Positions 32,731-43,361 of a stretch of 64,000 nt of DNA are shown piece after piece. A program made the position numbers and the translations under genes. The notes beneath the pieces are model-generated. The model did no database searches. It saw nothing but the letters and a program-made list of their open reading frames with translations, and had not been told where the DNA came from. This stretch comes from Sceloporus undulatus (Eukaryota; Chordata; Lepidosauria; Squamata; Phrynosomatidae): the NCBI RefSeq assembly GCF_019175285.1, contig NC_056523.1, forward strand, positions 178,622,937 to 178,686,936, given 5' to 3'. Within the stretch, counting starts at the first letter, position 1; each line of letters opens with the position of its first letter.

Positions 32731-32970
32731 GTCAGCATGGTGTAGTTGTTTGAGCGTTGGACTACAACTCTGCAACCCAGGGTTCAAATACTGGCTTGGC
32801 CATGGAATCCCACTGGGTGACCTTGGGCAAGTCACACTCTCACAGCCTCAGAGAATAGCGTGGCAAATACCCTCTGAAGAAACCTACCAAGAAAATCCTG
32901 TGATAGGGTCAGATTAGGGTTGGTATAAATTGGAAATGTCTGGAAGGCACACAACAACAAGCAACAACAA
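32731..32970 (+). mobile_element. tRNA-SINE, full length
   Basis: GTCAGCATGGTGTAGTTG head, GGGTTCAAATACTGG B box, CAACAACAAGCAACAACAA end. Confidence 0.92.
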
Positions 32971-33071
32971 TGTTTTTGTAAGTTTGTCAGGTTTTTCACT
33001 GTGTTATTTTTTTTTGTGTAATCTGTCTTAAATCTCAGTATTGTGGAAGAGTGAGATATATGTTTGTGTTC

Positions 33072-33242
33072 GGCTGCATCCACACTGCAGAAATAACCTG
33101 GTTTGACCCCACTTTAATATTCAATTTATGGAATTCTGGGAATTGTAGTTTGTTGTGGCACCAGAGCCCAGAATTCCATCGCATTGAGCCAAGGCAGTTA
33201 AAACAAGGTCAGACCAGATTATTTCTGCAGTTTGGATGCACC
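33072..33242. mobile_element. palindromic MITE, GGCTGCATCC family
   Basis: GGCTGCATCCACACTGCAGA to GCAGTTTGGATGCACC. About 60 bp shorter than the copy at 30325. Confidence 0.82.
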
Positions 33243-33330
33243 ATTAGTAAGTGTGTGTGCCCACATGCAGGCATACACATGTGTGTACATATAAAAGTAA
33301 TAATAATAATAATAATACTTTATTTATAAT

Positions 33331-33956
33331 ACTATGCTGGGTCAGTATCTGAGGTGACTTGGCAAATGTGAATGGGTTCATCCACAGCTAGGCATAGACA
33401 GATGAGAGAGGGAAAATAAAACCTTCCATAGCATCATTATACATTGACTAGTCAGTATGGATAATCTCCAAAGAATGCATGAGAAAGTGAATTGATCAAA
33501 ATAGTTTTGAGGCTCAGAGAGTAAGAAAAAAGCATTTCTATCAAACTGCCTCCCCCCAAATAACAAGATTTAGTAACATGTACACATTATTTAGAATGTC
33601 AAAAAAAAACAATAGTATCACTAGTGATTAAGCTGTTTTCCAAAATTGTGTTATGCCCTTGTTATCCACCCTGCACCCCATAGCGACTTGTTACAGGTGC
33701 TGTCATAGACTGTAATATTACTTGCAAGCTGTGCCGTCATGGGACTCATGCCAACCACCCCAGAGTTTTGCTCTGGGTTCAAGCCACATGGTTGAAAGTG
33801 CTCTTGGCAAAGTTTTGTCTGGTGGGTTCCCCAAAGGCACCCCTTGATGACTCATCTACCGGTTTACCTAGAAGCAGCTGAAGACAACTAGGAAGTCACA
33901 ACTGGGAGTGATAATACATCGGGTGCTCCAGAACACTGTGGGAAATATAAAAGGAT
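33331..33956. other. no gene or repeat recognised
   Basis: An (AAT)n tract (33297-33318) borders it. Confidence 0.5.
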
Positions 33957-34365
33957 CGCCAGCATACTGGAATTGGTTTGATCATTGAATCACGACTTTA
34001 GAGACCAGGGTTCAAATCCTCTCTTGGCCATGGGAAACCACAGGGTGTTACTGGATGAATCATGCATTATCAGCCACAGAGGAAGGCAAAAGCAGACCCC
34101 CTCGGAACAAATCTAGGGTCTAATTGACAGTGCAGAATTAAAGCAGTTTGACACTGCTTTAATTGTCCTGGCTCAATGCTAGAGAGCTCTGGTGCCACAA
34201 GAAACTACAGGATTCCATAGGATGGAGCCATGGCAGTTAAAGCAGCATCAAACTGTACTATTTCTGCAGTGCAGATTAGACCTAGGCAAGCACACTCTGT
34301 GATAGGGTTGCTTTAGGTTCACCATAAGTCAGAAACAACTTGAAAGCACACAACAACAAGCTACA
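33957..34365 (+). mobile_element. tRNA-SINE split by a palindromic MITE
   Basis: Head part 33957-34116, tail part 34283-34365 (AGTCAGAAACAACTTGAAAG, ACAACAACAAG). Confidence 0.88.
34117..34282. mobile_element. palindromic MITE, GGCTGCATCC family, inside a SINE
   Basis: GGTCTAATTGACAGTGCAG to CAGTGCAGATTAGACC; TAG repeats at both flanks. Confidence 0.8.
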
Positions 34366-35413
34366 TAGACCCAGCAGCCCAGGAAGAGGGATCTCAGCAG
34401 ATGTCAGTTATACTCTATGGTGTTGCCAGACGTGTGAACTCCTTTATCTCATTTTACAGCTGATTCTGGAAGATTCTGCCAGGAAAATCCCATGAGATGC
34501 CATATTTTGCCAGGTGGCTGGCCCCAACTGCAGAGCCTGGCAGATTCTGCTCTGGCTCTATTCATTGACCTCCAGTGTTCTCCTATTCTGCCCAGTGTGT
34601 CCATTCAAAGGGACTGGGGTTATATTCCTAAAATTTAAAAGTCAGCAGCTCATTAGCCTCATGCCTCCTCCAGCTCTGGATCTCTCACCATTTAGCAAAA
34701 CACACTTAATTTCTTTACAGGACAAGGTGCAGATGAACTATGATTCCTGCCTAGGATTCTGGAGGCCAGACCCTACAGTCTTTGATGGTTAATCTAAACT
34801 TCTGCAGGACACTGCATGATCTGAGGGAAAGAAGGGGAAACAGTAATATGGTGGGAGTAGAAATGAAACCAATAGGATTGGGACCACACCTGGGGGAGAA
34901 AACCCAATAGTCCCCCATTCTACTAATGAGCAACAGCATGCATGTCATCTAGACAGCATAATTCATGGCTGCCAGGCACCCCATGCTGCGTGCACCCCAG
35001 ATCTATTATTCATGCCACTGCCACCCTCTTAAAAGTCATTTCTGGCCCCCTTCGATTGAGGGCATTTCTACTTTTTTCCCCTCAGAGACTTCTTTTCTTA
35101 ATCTGCTAATGAGCTTCTCCCCAGGGGGCTCCAGCACCAAAGGAAAGGAGCAGGCCCTAATTTGTGGCAAGGCTCACCAGGGCTGGGCCCTGGAACTTCT
35201 TTTCAATGCTTCATCTCAACTTGAGAGGGGAGAGATATTAAGTACATTTGCATGTGCATAACTTACTATCTCCTGCTACAGTAGCCAAGACTTCCAAAGT
35301 TAAAGGGGGAAGCTTCCAAAGCTTCACCCCCAAAAGAGAGTTTGCCTTATTCTAAATGGACAGAGTGGAATATAAATATCAATTCTGCTTATCTTGGTCC
35401 CTATGTAGTTCAC
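34366..35413. promoter_or_regulatory. 1-kb repeat-free block with TCF/LEF and octamer motifs
   Basis: CTTTGATG (34780-34787) and a perfect octamer ATTTGCAT (35246-35253), immediately followed by GTGCATAA, lie in DNA without recognised repeats, in a window where repeats otherwise come every few hundred bases. Possible enhancer; no expression evidence. Confidence 0.3.
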
Positions 35414-35419
35414 CTACAG

Positions 35420-35781
35420 CATATCCTCCCAACTGTACCAATTGAGCAGGGACAGTCCCAATTAACATCTGTTGTCCCACTTGTTCAGCTGCTTTTAAAA
35501 TGTCCCAGTTTCTCTCATTCGCCCACTTTCCTCCTTTGTCCATAGTTTACCACAGTTGCTGCAAACTCAATTCAAAGTGCAAAAGTAATTTGTACTCAGC
35601 AGGAAGGAGAGGAGGCAGAATCCTATCCTTCCACTGTAGGCTCAGGAAAAACAAAACTGCTGAAGCCTCTCCTACCTACCTCATCTGTTCTTAATTTATA
35701 ACTTTTACCATCTTGACCACACTCTCATGTTGCTTGGCCACATACATCCCAGGTTTCAATTGTGAAATGCTGAAGGATATG
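35420..35781 (+). mobile_element. CATACC MITE, full length
   Basis: CATATCCTCCCAACTGTACC to GCTGAAGGATATG; flanks CTACAG and CTATAG (5 of 6). Confidence 0.85.
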
Positions 35782-35788
35782 CTATAGA

Positions 35789-36150
35789 TATGAGGTGAAA
35801 GCTGCACAAAGAGAAATTGGGAAGAATAAATCACCAGGAACAGATGATATCCCAACTGAACTGCTACAGTCCATACAGACAGAATCAACTCTAGTATTAA
35901 CTAAAATATACCAGTACATATGGGAAACAAAACTGTGGCCAACAGATTGGAATTGATCAACATACATCCCCATCCACAAAAAAGGAGACACAAAAGACTG
36001 CAGCAAATCTAGAACCATTGCATTAAATTTCCCATGCAAGCAAAATCATACTCAAAATTCTGCAACATAGACTCCAATCATATATGGAGAGAGAAATTCC
36101 ATAGGTACAAGTGGGGTTCAGGAAAGTTACCAGATAGTTAGTTGTCCTCT
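35789..36150 (+). mobile_element. RTE/BovB LINE, reverse transcriptase fragment
   Basis: Encodes EVKAAQREIGKNKSPGTDDI, PTELLQS, YIPIHKKGDTKDCSKSRTIA and, after frame changes, the GVQES region, matching the N-terminal RT blocks of BovB. An in-frame stop follows TDWN and frameshifts follow. Confidence 0.88.
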
Positions 36151-36246
36151 TCAATGACTGGTTGCACAAGAAACAGGCTTTATTTGGACCCAATGCCAAA
36201 TATGTATTTAAATCTTACCCAACTGATTACTTGTAACAATGTATGT

Positions 36247-36462
36247 ACTGTATATATGCCTTTAAGTCACCTGTCAGTTTAAGATGACCCCATGAATTTC
36301 ATAAGGTTTTCTTAGGCAAGGAATACTCAGAGGTGGTTTTGCCAGTTCCTTCCTCTGAAATATAGGCGATACCACCTGCTATTCATTGGTGGTCTTCGAC
36401 CCAAGGACTAACCAAGTCTGACCCTGCTTAGCTTTCAAGATCAGATGGGATCTGGTGCATTC
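36247..36462 (-). mobile_element. 5S-rRNA-derived SINE, nearly complete
   Basis: Tail complement ATGCCTTTAAGTCACCTGTC, body GTTTTGCCAGTTCCTTCCTC, then ACTAACCAAGTCTGACCCTG and TTAGCTTTCAAGATCAGATG, a contiguous complement of 5S rRNA. Confidence 0.9.
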
Positions 36463-36865
36463 AAATATTTATTTTTCTTGATGTGTGTGTTTATCAAATA
36501 AACATTTCCTTGCAAATGAGAAGCGGGGGGGCGGGGGTGTCTCAAGTGAGCACACAGCCACTCCCTGAATTTTTAAAGTCCTGCTTTACAGTGAGAACCT
36601 ATAGAACATACAGAGCTGAAGCAGGGGAAGAAATGTCCCTTGCTTTTTGCTTTCTTCGCAGCCAGTCGAAATGGTTTGACAGCTTTTTGTAAAAAATGGG
36701 AACAATCACCAAGAAGGCCCTGCTTCATGTGATTGATATTTTTTGGTTTCTACAGAAGAGTTGTCAAATATTATCTAATCGGGTAAAAAGTTCCCTTCAG
36801 ATGAGGATTCATAAGAGGGTTCATATCAGTGGGGGTCCCTTTTTCAGGTATGACTTCTGATACAG
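36463..36865. other. no gene or repeat recognised
   Basis: Nothing supportable. Confidence 0.5.
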
Positions 36866-37263
36866 ACTGTTGTTTGTTGTTAATTGCCCTTGAGTAAACT
36901 GCAATTTATGGCAACTCTGTGGATTAAAAATCTGCAAGACTGCCTTTTCTTTCACTTCACAACCACTGCTTAGATCTTGTAGATTCAGGCCTGTGATCCT
37001 GTGATCGCCTTGATTGAATCTATCCATCTGGCTTTCAGTCTTCCTCTCTTTCTACCACCTTCTACTTTTCTTAGCATTTCAACAGCCTCAGTTTGATCAT
37101 CTTGGCTTCCAGGGTGAGTTCAAGCTTGATCTGTTCTAGGGTCTATTTGTTTGTTTGTTTTGGCTATCCATTATATCCTCAGCACACCTCTCCAGCACCA
37201 CATCTCAAATGAGCTGATTGTCTTCTTATCCGTTTTCTTCATTGTCAAGCTCTCACATCCTGT

Positions 37264-37294
<31 letters not shown>

Positions 37295-37545
37295 GTCTTC
37301 AAGTTGTTTCCAACTTATGGCAACTCAAGGGCGACCCAATTATGGGGTTTTCTTGGCATGTTTCTCCAAAGAGGGTTTGCCATTGTGTTCCTCTGAGGCT
37401 GAGAGAGTGTGACTTGCCCAATATCACCCAGTAGGCTTACATGGCTGAATGAGGATTCAGACCCTGGTTGTCCAATGCTCAAACCACTATGCCATGCTGG
37501 CTGTCACATTTGTACATGATTGTGCATGGCATTGAAGAGCAGTCG
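36866..37545 (-). mobile_element. RTE/BovB LINE 3' part split by a SINE
   Basis: GATCATCTTGGCTTCCAGGG, GAGTTCAAGCTTGATCTGTT, CCAGCACCACATCTCAAATG and CTCACATCC, continued after the SINE by TCACATTTGTACATG, match the antisense of the BovB ORF2 C-terminal region. TCACAT is repeated on both sides of the SINE. Confidence 0.8.
37261..37502 (-). mobile_element. tRNA-SINE inside BovB
   Basis: (TTG)n expansion at its tail (37264-37294), head complement AAACCACTATGCCATGCTGG. Confidence 0.92.
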
Positions 37546-37996
37546 GTGCACTGAGTGCAGCACTATCTGGCTATATCCCTCTGCGCATGTGCAGAATAAC
37601 TTTGCCTCACGAAGGAACAATCAATCAAATCATGCCCTCACGCTGAGAAATAAGAGGCCAGAGAGTGAGACTTCCAGGCTTGAGTCCCTCTTACTTTGCT
37701 GATTAAATGCTACAATTTTGGCTGTTCTTGTTCTCAGACTAGCAATGAGCTTCTGACGTACCTTCTAATATTCTTTTGTAAATTGTGGAAGCAGCTCTCT
37801 CAGTAAACTCAGACAGAGGCAAAACAGCTTAGGCTTTTACTTCTGTATATCTTGGTAGGTTTTAACCTACAGTGCAAGCTTTCAACATCATTTATGGTTA
37901 TTTAATTAATATTCAAACTCTCCTTCATCAGCCAACCTGATACATACCCAGAATTCAGGCTTTAGTGGTTTGTCTCAGGAATAAGAGCTCAGAAGT
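37546..37996. other. no gene or repeat recognised
   Basis: Nothing supportable. Confidence 0.5.
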
Positions 37997-38020
37997 GTAT
38001 ACAGCACTTTATAAATAAAT

Positions 38021-38041
38021 CTGAAGAAGAAGAAGAAGAAG

Positions 38042-38070
<29 letters not shown>
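38021..38070. repeat. (GAA)n microsatellite
   Basis: About sixteen GAA units behind GCACTTTATAAATAAA, an L2-like tail. Confidence 0.97.
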
Positions 38071-38072
<2 letters not shown>

Positions 38073-38367
38073 GTGAAAAATACTTTGGATTTAGTAGAGG
38101 TCAGAGTCAGACAGGATGCAATGGTGGAGGTGAACTGGCATAGCTTTGCACTGTTGTGTGTCTGTTGCTGTGCTCTCATAAAGCCTGTTCAACTTACATA
38201 TTTGGAAATAATTATACAAATTGTTTTGTTTATGTATCTGTCCTCCTTCTTCTGAAAGGAACCTTTTACTGCAGGGGTGGCTCTGTTCAGAGAAGAGGGA
38301 ATGTGATTAATTTTGCAGCCCAAATACCTGAAGGATAATGTCCTTCCATACCATTGCACCCATGTAC

Positions 38368-38597
38368 AGTCGGCCCTTCTTATACACGGATATTTTATAC
38401 ACAGATTCAAGCATCCACGGTTTGAAAATGTTCAAAAAAATAATACATTTCAAATTTCAAACGTTGATTTTCCATTTGTATAAGGGACACCATTTTGCTA
38501 TGTCATTATATTTAATGGGACTTGAGCATCCACAGATTTTGTTATACATGGGGGATCTTGGAACCAAACCCCAGCGTATAACAAGGGTCCACTGTAT
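38368..38597 (-). mobile_element. Tigger-like MITE, full length
   Basis: ACAGTCGGCCCTTCTTATAC to ACAAGGGTCCACTGTA, with TA ends. Confidence 0.8.
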
Positions 38598-38654
38598 TAA
38601 GATCTTCAGAAGAGGTTCTTCCCAGAGAACCATCAGTAGGCAGGGTTGCCAAAT

Positions 38655-38935
38655 GGAAATCTGGAGACATTGTTTGTATCCTTAATGGTTTTTGTTACTG
38701 GCTGCATGTCAAGCAACACCTGCAGAAATTTCTTCTTCTACGCAACCACTAAAGCAAACCTTGCTTTCTGCCTAAGCATTTTAAAACTTAGACATTTCTT
38801 TTTGTTCAGTTAATTTATATTTGTCTGTGGTTCCATAGCTTTATGTCTCTCACTATGTAATTTTATTACAGCCATTTTATGGTATTTGTGCTTTTCTGTA
38901 TGCCACCCCAAGATCCTGTGCAGATAAATAAACAA
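38655..38935. mobile_element. unclassified interspersed repeat
   Basis: ATCCTTAATGGTTTTTG and ACACCTGCAGAAATTTCTTC resemble 14470-14645. The end CACCCCAAGATCCTGTGCAG with ATAAATAAAC suggests a LINE-type 3' end. Confidence 0.4.
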
Positions 38936-39295
38936 ACAAACCAATAATTAACCAATCTACCTGGAATGGACATGAGCATATAGGAGCTATATATCTGAGC
39001 TGATATGACAAATGTGATTTCTAGCATTGCAGTGGGGTGGGGACAATCCAGTGCAAGAATCAATAATGTGTGAACTGTAGGTGAAAAACCATGATGAAAT
39101 GCAGCGTTTCTGATGGTGATACAATAAACAATATAGCAATAGCACTTACATTTCTGTACTGCTTAACAACGAACTCAGCATACGATATTGACAGTTTTCA
39201 GTATTTGGACAGTTCTCTCACCATGCTCTCAGGGGAACTGTCTGAGTTCCATGCTTCAAACCTGTGTAAAACCCTGCTATCTACATTAAAAGAAA
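38936..39295. other. no gene or repeat recognised
   Basis: Nothing supportable. Confidence 0.5.
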
Positions 39296-39470
39296 GCTTG
39301 TTTGTTGTGTGTCTTCATGTCATTTCTGACTTATGGAGACCCTAAGGAAAATCTTAGAAGAGTTTGACATGCCCAAGGTCATCCAGTGGATTTCCATGGC
39401 TGAGCTGGGATTCAAACCCTGGTCCCCATGTCTTAGTCTAACGCTCAAAGCATTACTCCATACTGGCCCC
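39296..39470 (-). mobile_element. tRNA-SINE with middle deleted
   Basis: TTGTTGTGTGTCTTCATGTC to AAAGCATTACTCCATACTGG. Confidence 0.88.
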
Positions 39471-39718
39471 AAAAGAATGCTACGGTCCCTTAATTTTAAG
39501 CTTGTACATGCCCAGACATTCATTTCTTTTTTTAAAACCATACTTATATATAGTTCCTTAAAGATCAGGCATACCCAAAGAGAGGTGAAAGTGATATATG
39601 TAGAGTCTCCCTTATCTGGAATTCTGAAATCTGAAATATTTCCAAATCCAAAATTGTCCACATAGAAGGCTGAGATAGTGACACCTTTGCACATGAAACA
39701 ACATTTGATGGTTCAGAG

Positions 39719-40586
39719 TACAGTGAGTATCTGTGGACTTGCCATCTGCAGGTTTGAGTATCCACGGACAGCAAGCCCATGTTGTCTGCAGTGGTGGCAT
39801 GTACACATGGCCATGCTGCCATTAGAGACAGTACCCATTGTCTCCAGTGGTGGAGAGTGCACATGGGGACAATGGGACCACACCTGAGGCCTTGTTGTCC
39901 TTAATGATGGTGTGGTCACATGCATGCACTGCCAATGATGTTCTGTTGTTTCTAATAGCAGCGCAGCCACATACATGCACCGCCATTGGGGACAATGGAA
40001 CTTGAGCATCCACGTATTTTAGTATCTGTGGGGAGGGGGTGAATCTGAAATGGATCCCCTGCAGATATTGAGGGCTGACTGTTGGAATATCACTTTCTTG
40101 AGAATCGCTAGAAACTCAGGAAAGTAGGAGAGATTGTTTAATCTCACTAGCAGAAGAAACACAGCAGAATATGGGTGAGCAGGAAAAATAACTAGGTCCA
40201 CTATATCTTCCAGTCCCACGTGTCCCCAATAAAAACACAGTCACTTGATTAAAGTGAATACTACAGAAGTTTACTTACAAAATCATGTGGTATGAAGTAA
40301 CACATAGGTTTAGCTTCGTGTTGCAAGAAAAATAAGGTAGAAAAAGGTACGTTACATACATCTTAGGAAAGTTTCTTCTCAGCATGCAAGGAAAGCATCT
40401 TCTCCTGAGAAGGAGAGGGCAAGAGAGAGGTAATGGAGACCCTTTTTCTCTGGGACAAAAGGCAAAGTGTGCTCTTGGGTAAAACAGAAAATGGAGAAGG
40501 AGCTGTGAGTAAACAAAAGACTACCATAGACATGCATTACTAGAAGGTCTCAGCATGCGAAGTTGCTATATCCCAACACTGACTGT
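39719..40586 (-). mobile_element. Tigger-like MITE, long variant, with a solo LTR in its right end
   Basis: CAGTGAGTATCTGTGGACTT on the left; GATATTGAGGGCTGACTG interrupted near its end. TA at both flanks. Interior carries several GGTGGCATGTACACATGGCC-type repeats, as in the copy at 12047. Confidence 0.72.
40080..40578. mobile_element. solo LTR of an endogenous retrovirus-like element (fossil)
   Basis: A 499-bp unit starting TGTTGG and ending CCAACA, with a 5-bp duplication CTGAC on both sides (40075-40079 and 40579-40583) and an AATAAA signal near 40229. No internal coding region is present, so it is a recombined remnant. Family not assigned; a 5-bp duplication is seen in Gypsy and some ERV groups. 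Confidence 0.75.
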
Positions 40587-40661
40587 ATACAAATGTTGTT
40601 TCATGCACAAAATTGTTTAAAATATTTTGTGTAAAATTACTTTCAGGCTGTGTGTTTAAGG

Positions 40662-40885
40662 CAGGGGTTCCCAACCTTTTTGACTCAAGGTAAGGAGCCC
40701 TTTTTATAATCAATTTCTAGGGCAGAGCCCCTAAGAGGCCTATCCTATGCCCTACAAGTTAATAGTATTTAGGAGTAGTGTTACCAGGGGAGGAGGGAGA
40801 GATGGGATAGATTGTAATTTTCTTGGAGTGACCGTGGAGCACCTGGGAAATGAATGAGGAGCAGAGCAAGGTTGGGAAACGTTGG
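40662..40885. mobile_element. hAT-like MITE with CAGGGGTTCCCAACC ends
   Basis: CAGGGGTTCCCAACCTTTTT on the left and AAGGTTGGGAAACGTTG on the right. Confidence 0.7.
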
Positions 40886-40968
40886 TGTAAAGTATATATG
40901 AAATGTACATGAATTTCAGGTTTAAGACTTGTGTCTAATTTCCAAGATATCTCATTATGTATATGCAA

Positions 40969-41182
40969 CGTGGCGTAGTGGTTTGAGTGTTGGACTATGA
41001 CTCTGGAGACCAGGGTTTGATTACCAGCTCAGCCATAAAATCTACTGGTGACCTTTGGCAAGTCACACTCTCTCAGCCTCAGGTCCTCCTCCTTTTAACA
41101 AATCTTTCCAAGAAAGTCCCATGATAGGTTTGCCTTAGGATTGCCATAAGCCGGAAGCTACTTGAAGGCACACAACAACAAC
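40969..41182 (+). mobile_element. tRNA-SINE with perfect target duplication
   Basis: Flanked by ATATGCAA on both sides (40961-40968, 41183-41190). Head TGGCGTAGTGGTTTGAGTG, tail AAGCTACTTGAAGGCACAC. Confidence 0.95.
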
Positions 41183-41276
41183 ATATGCAAATATTCCAAA
41201 ATCTGAAAAATGCCAAAATCCCAAACACTTCTGTTCTCAAGCATTTTGAGTAAGGGAAAGACTCAACCTATACTAG

Positions 41277-42175
41277 ATGGGTATGATTAAGGGAATGGGA
41301 TGGACCTACAAGTCAAAAACATGGCATGCCAGAGAAGGGCTTCCCTTCCCTTCCACTCCTGCCTGCCCATCTGGTCAAGCTGAAAGTTGGTACAATGTAG
41401 ATTCCTTACTTGAGTGATCTGGGACATACACTAGCAGGGGATTGTTCCAGGAGAAATGGGGAGGCATTGATTTAAGCCACGAAAGGAAAAGAATAAGTCC
41501 AGCACCTCCTTTAGCATCCCAAAGAAAGCTGTGTGATTGCTTAGTCCCATAGAGGTCAGAGTTTCAACAAGTGCCCCCGTCCCACTCCAGAAGTATTAAC
41601 TTTTGCCGATGGATGTTCTCCTCTCAGTACCTCCTCCCAAACCATCAACTTAATACAGAGAGAGGAGGTTGCCCGCCTCCCTGCCTTGTTTTTCCCCCCT
41701 AATTGAATGGCGTGGGACTGGCAGCAGATGCTGCTCAGATGCTCAGCACCATGTTATGCTAAGCAGGTGTCTTCAAAGCCAGGCCTACACGGCACGAGCA
41801 AATTGGACAAGTCATTGGGTATCCACACGGGGCTCGCAGGCCTTTGTACGACTGCATCCGAACCGCTTGGCTGCTTCCTTCAATTTCCGTCATTCGGGTG
41901 GCGGGAGACGAGATGAAACAGAGGCCTGTCGGGGGAACAACCCGTCCCTCGGGTGAAAGCTGCTTGTTGTTTTTCCGATGGAGGAGAACTTTGCACGAAT
42001 CACTGGGTTACAGGGACGACTGTGGGCAGCTGGGCTGGAACTCAGCAGGTGAAATTTCATTTCACCAAAGAACTTTCTGCACCAAGGAAAGGAAGAGGGT
42101 TTGAGGCCTCCTCTGTTTTGGGTGGAGGTGAAGCTTAAAGAGTCTGAAAGGCCTGGAACCATCAGGTGTGAAAAG
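41277..42175. promoter_or_regulatory. repeat-free, CpG-rich block
   Basis: From about 41700 to 42050 there are roughly fifteen CpG sites (for example ACGGCACGAG, ACACGGGGCTCGC, TTTCCGTCATTCGGGTGGCG) with no recognised MITE to account for them. Overlapping open frames up to 120 codons exist on both strands without a domain. Candidate regulatory element or untranslated exon. Confidence 0.35.
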
Positions 42176-42184
42176 TGCCCCTTT

Positions 42185-42330
42185 TGTTGTGTGTATCCAG
42201 GGTTAGCCGCATTGGCTATATAGTAAAGTCCAATAACAAAAAAATCCACCAAACAGTAGTACCTTTATTGGACCAACCAAACTGTATAATATGCATGTTG
42301 CAAGCTTTCGAAGTTCCACTATCTTCTTCA
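42185..42330. mobile_element. sauropsid interspersed repeat
   Basis: CAGTAGTACCTTTATTGGAC, GCAAGCTTTCGAAGTTCCAC and TCTTCTTCATCAGTCAAAG are typical of the widespread reptile repeat type also seen at 50448. Ends unclear. Confidence 0.5.
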
Positions 42331-42616
42331 TCAGTCAAAGTGTTAAAAATCATACAGGAGAGAAAAAAATTGAAGTTGTTAGTCATAGGCCTCCTATGTT
42401 GTTGTTGTTCTCAGTTCAGGTGGTATCTAGGGGTTATTCATACAGGCGGGCCTCTCCTCCTTCTGGCCATGTGGGTACTGGGAGATTTTCAAAGTCTAGG
42501 AAATTTAACTTCCAGTTGCAACACAAAAAGATACTTCCTTTGCAATCCAGATGTATGTGTGAAAGAGAGAGACCATGAATTCTATGAGCATTATTAATGT
42601 GGAATTAAAATCAAAA

Positions 42617-42846
42617 GGCGAGTCAGCATGGTGTTGTGGTGTGAGTGTTGGACTATGACTTTGGAGACCAGGGTTCAAATCCCCGCTCAACCATGGAAAC
42701 CCACTGGGTGACTTGGGGGAAATCACACTCTCTCAGACTCAGAGGAAGGCAACGGCAAACCCCTCTGAAGAAATCCTGTCAAGCAAATCCTGGTGATGGG
42801 ATCATCATGTTAAAAAAATGACATGGAAGCACACAACAACTACAGA
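42617..42846 (+). mobile_element. tRNA-SINE, full length
   Basis: GTCAGCATGGTGTTGTGG head, GGGTTCAAATCCCC B box, degraded tail AAATGACATGGAAGCACACA. Confidence 0.92.
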
Positions 42847-42994
42847 GGCAAAGAAGTCTTTCCAATGAGAATGAACATTCTTAACAATGCAGATTTTACA
42901 TTTTTGGCATAACAAATTTTGTTAAGGAACAACCAAAACACGTTAAGTGTCGTCATGATAGGTAAGAGTGTGGAAACCCACTTCAAGAAACACT

Positions 42995-43361
42995 GGCTCA
43001 TTACAGACCACCCAGAAGGGACAGTCTCACGCCGCTGCCGGTTGCAGCATCCGGGAACTGCAGCAGCCAAACGGCGCAGTTCCCGGCTGCTGAAAAGAAG
43101 GAGCGCGAAAATCGCGCTCCTTCCTGTGCCCCGGAAGAGACGCCGCAAGTGCCAAAGTGCGCACTCGCGGCGTCATTTCTGGGGTGCGACATGCAGATGC
43201 AGTGCGTCTGCTACATCAAGATGGCGGCGGCCATGTGGAACGGCCGCTGCCATTTCGTACGGACTCAGTCCGTGTTAGGGTTAGGGGCGTCAGGAAGAGA
43301 CACCCCTTTCTAACCCTAGCACGGACTGAGTCTGTCCTAGGGTGCCCGTCTGTAAGGGGCC
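42995..43361. mobile_element. CpG-rich MITE, GGC-CGTT group (PIF/Harbinger-like)
   Basis: GGCTCATTACAGACCACCCA on the left and CCGTCTGTAAGGGGCC on the right. Internal hairpin CGGACTCAGTCCGTGTTAGG with its complement near 43310-43335. Body related to 15495-15860. The flanking 3-bp duplication is not clear here. Confidence 0.75.

Larger units (their letters stand above)
39597..41276 (-). mobile_element. Tigger-like CAGGTTGAGTCTC MITE torn by four insertions
   Basis: Pieces 39597-39718, 40587-40661, 40886-40968 and 41183-41276 are collinear with the intact copy at 23011. The right end reads AAGACTCAACCTATA. The gaps hold a Tigger-like MITE (itself containing a solo LTR), a hAT-like MITE and a tRNA-SINE. 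Confidence 0.75.

Noticed and set aside
41890-42252. 120-codon minus-strand open frame in the CpG-rich block
   Set aside because: No recognisable domain; GC-rich composition lowers stop frequency. The block is kept as a possible regulatory region instead.
43270-43320. TTAGGGTTAGGG and CTAACCCTA as telomere-like repeats
   Set aside because: Only two units, part of a hairpin inside the CpG-rich MITE.
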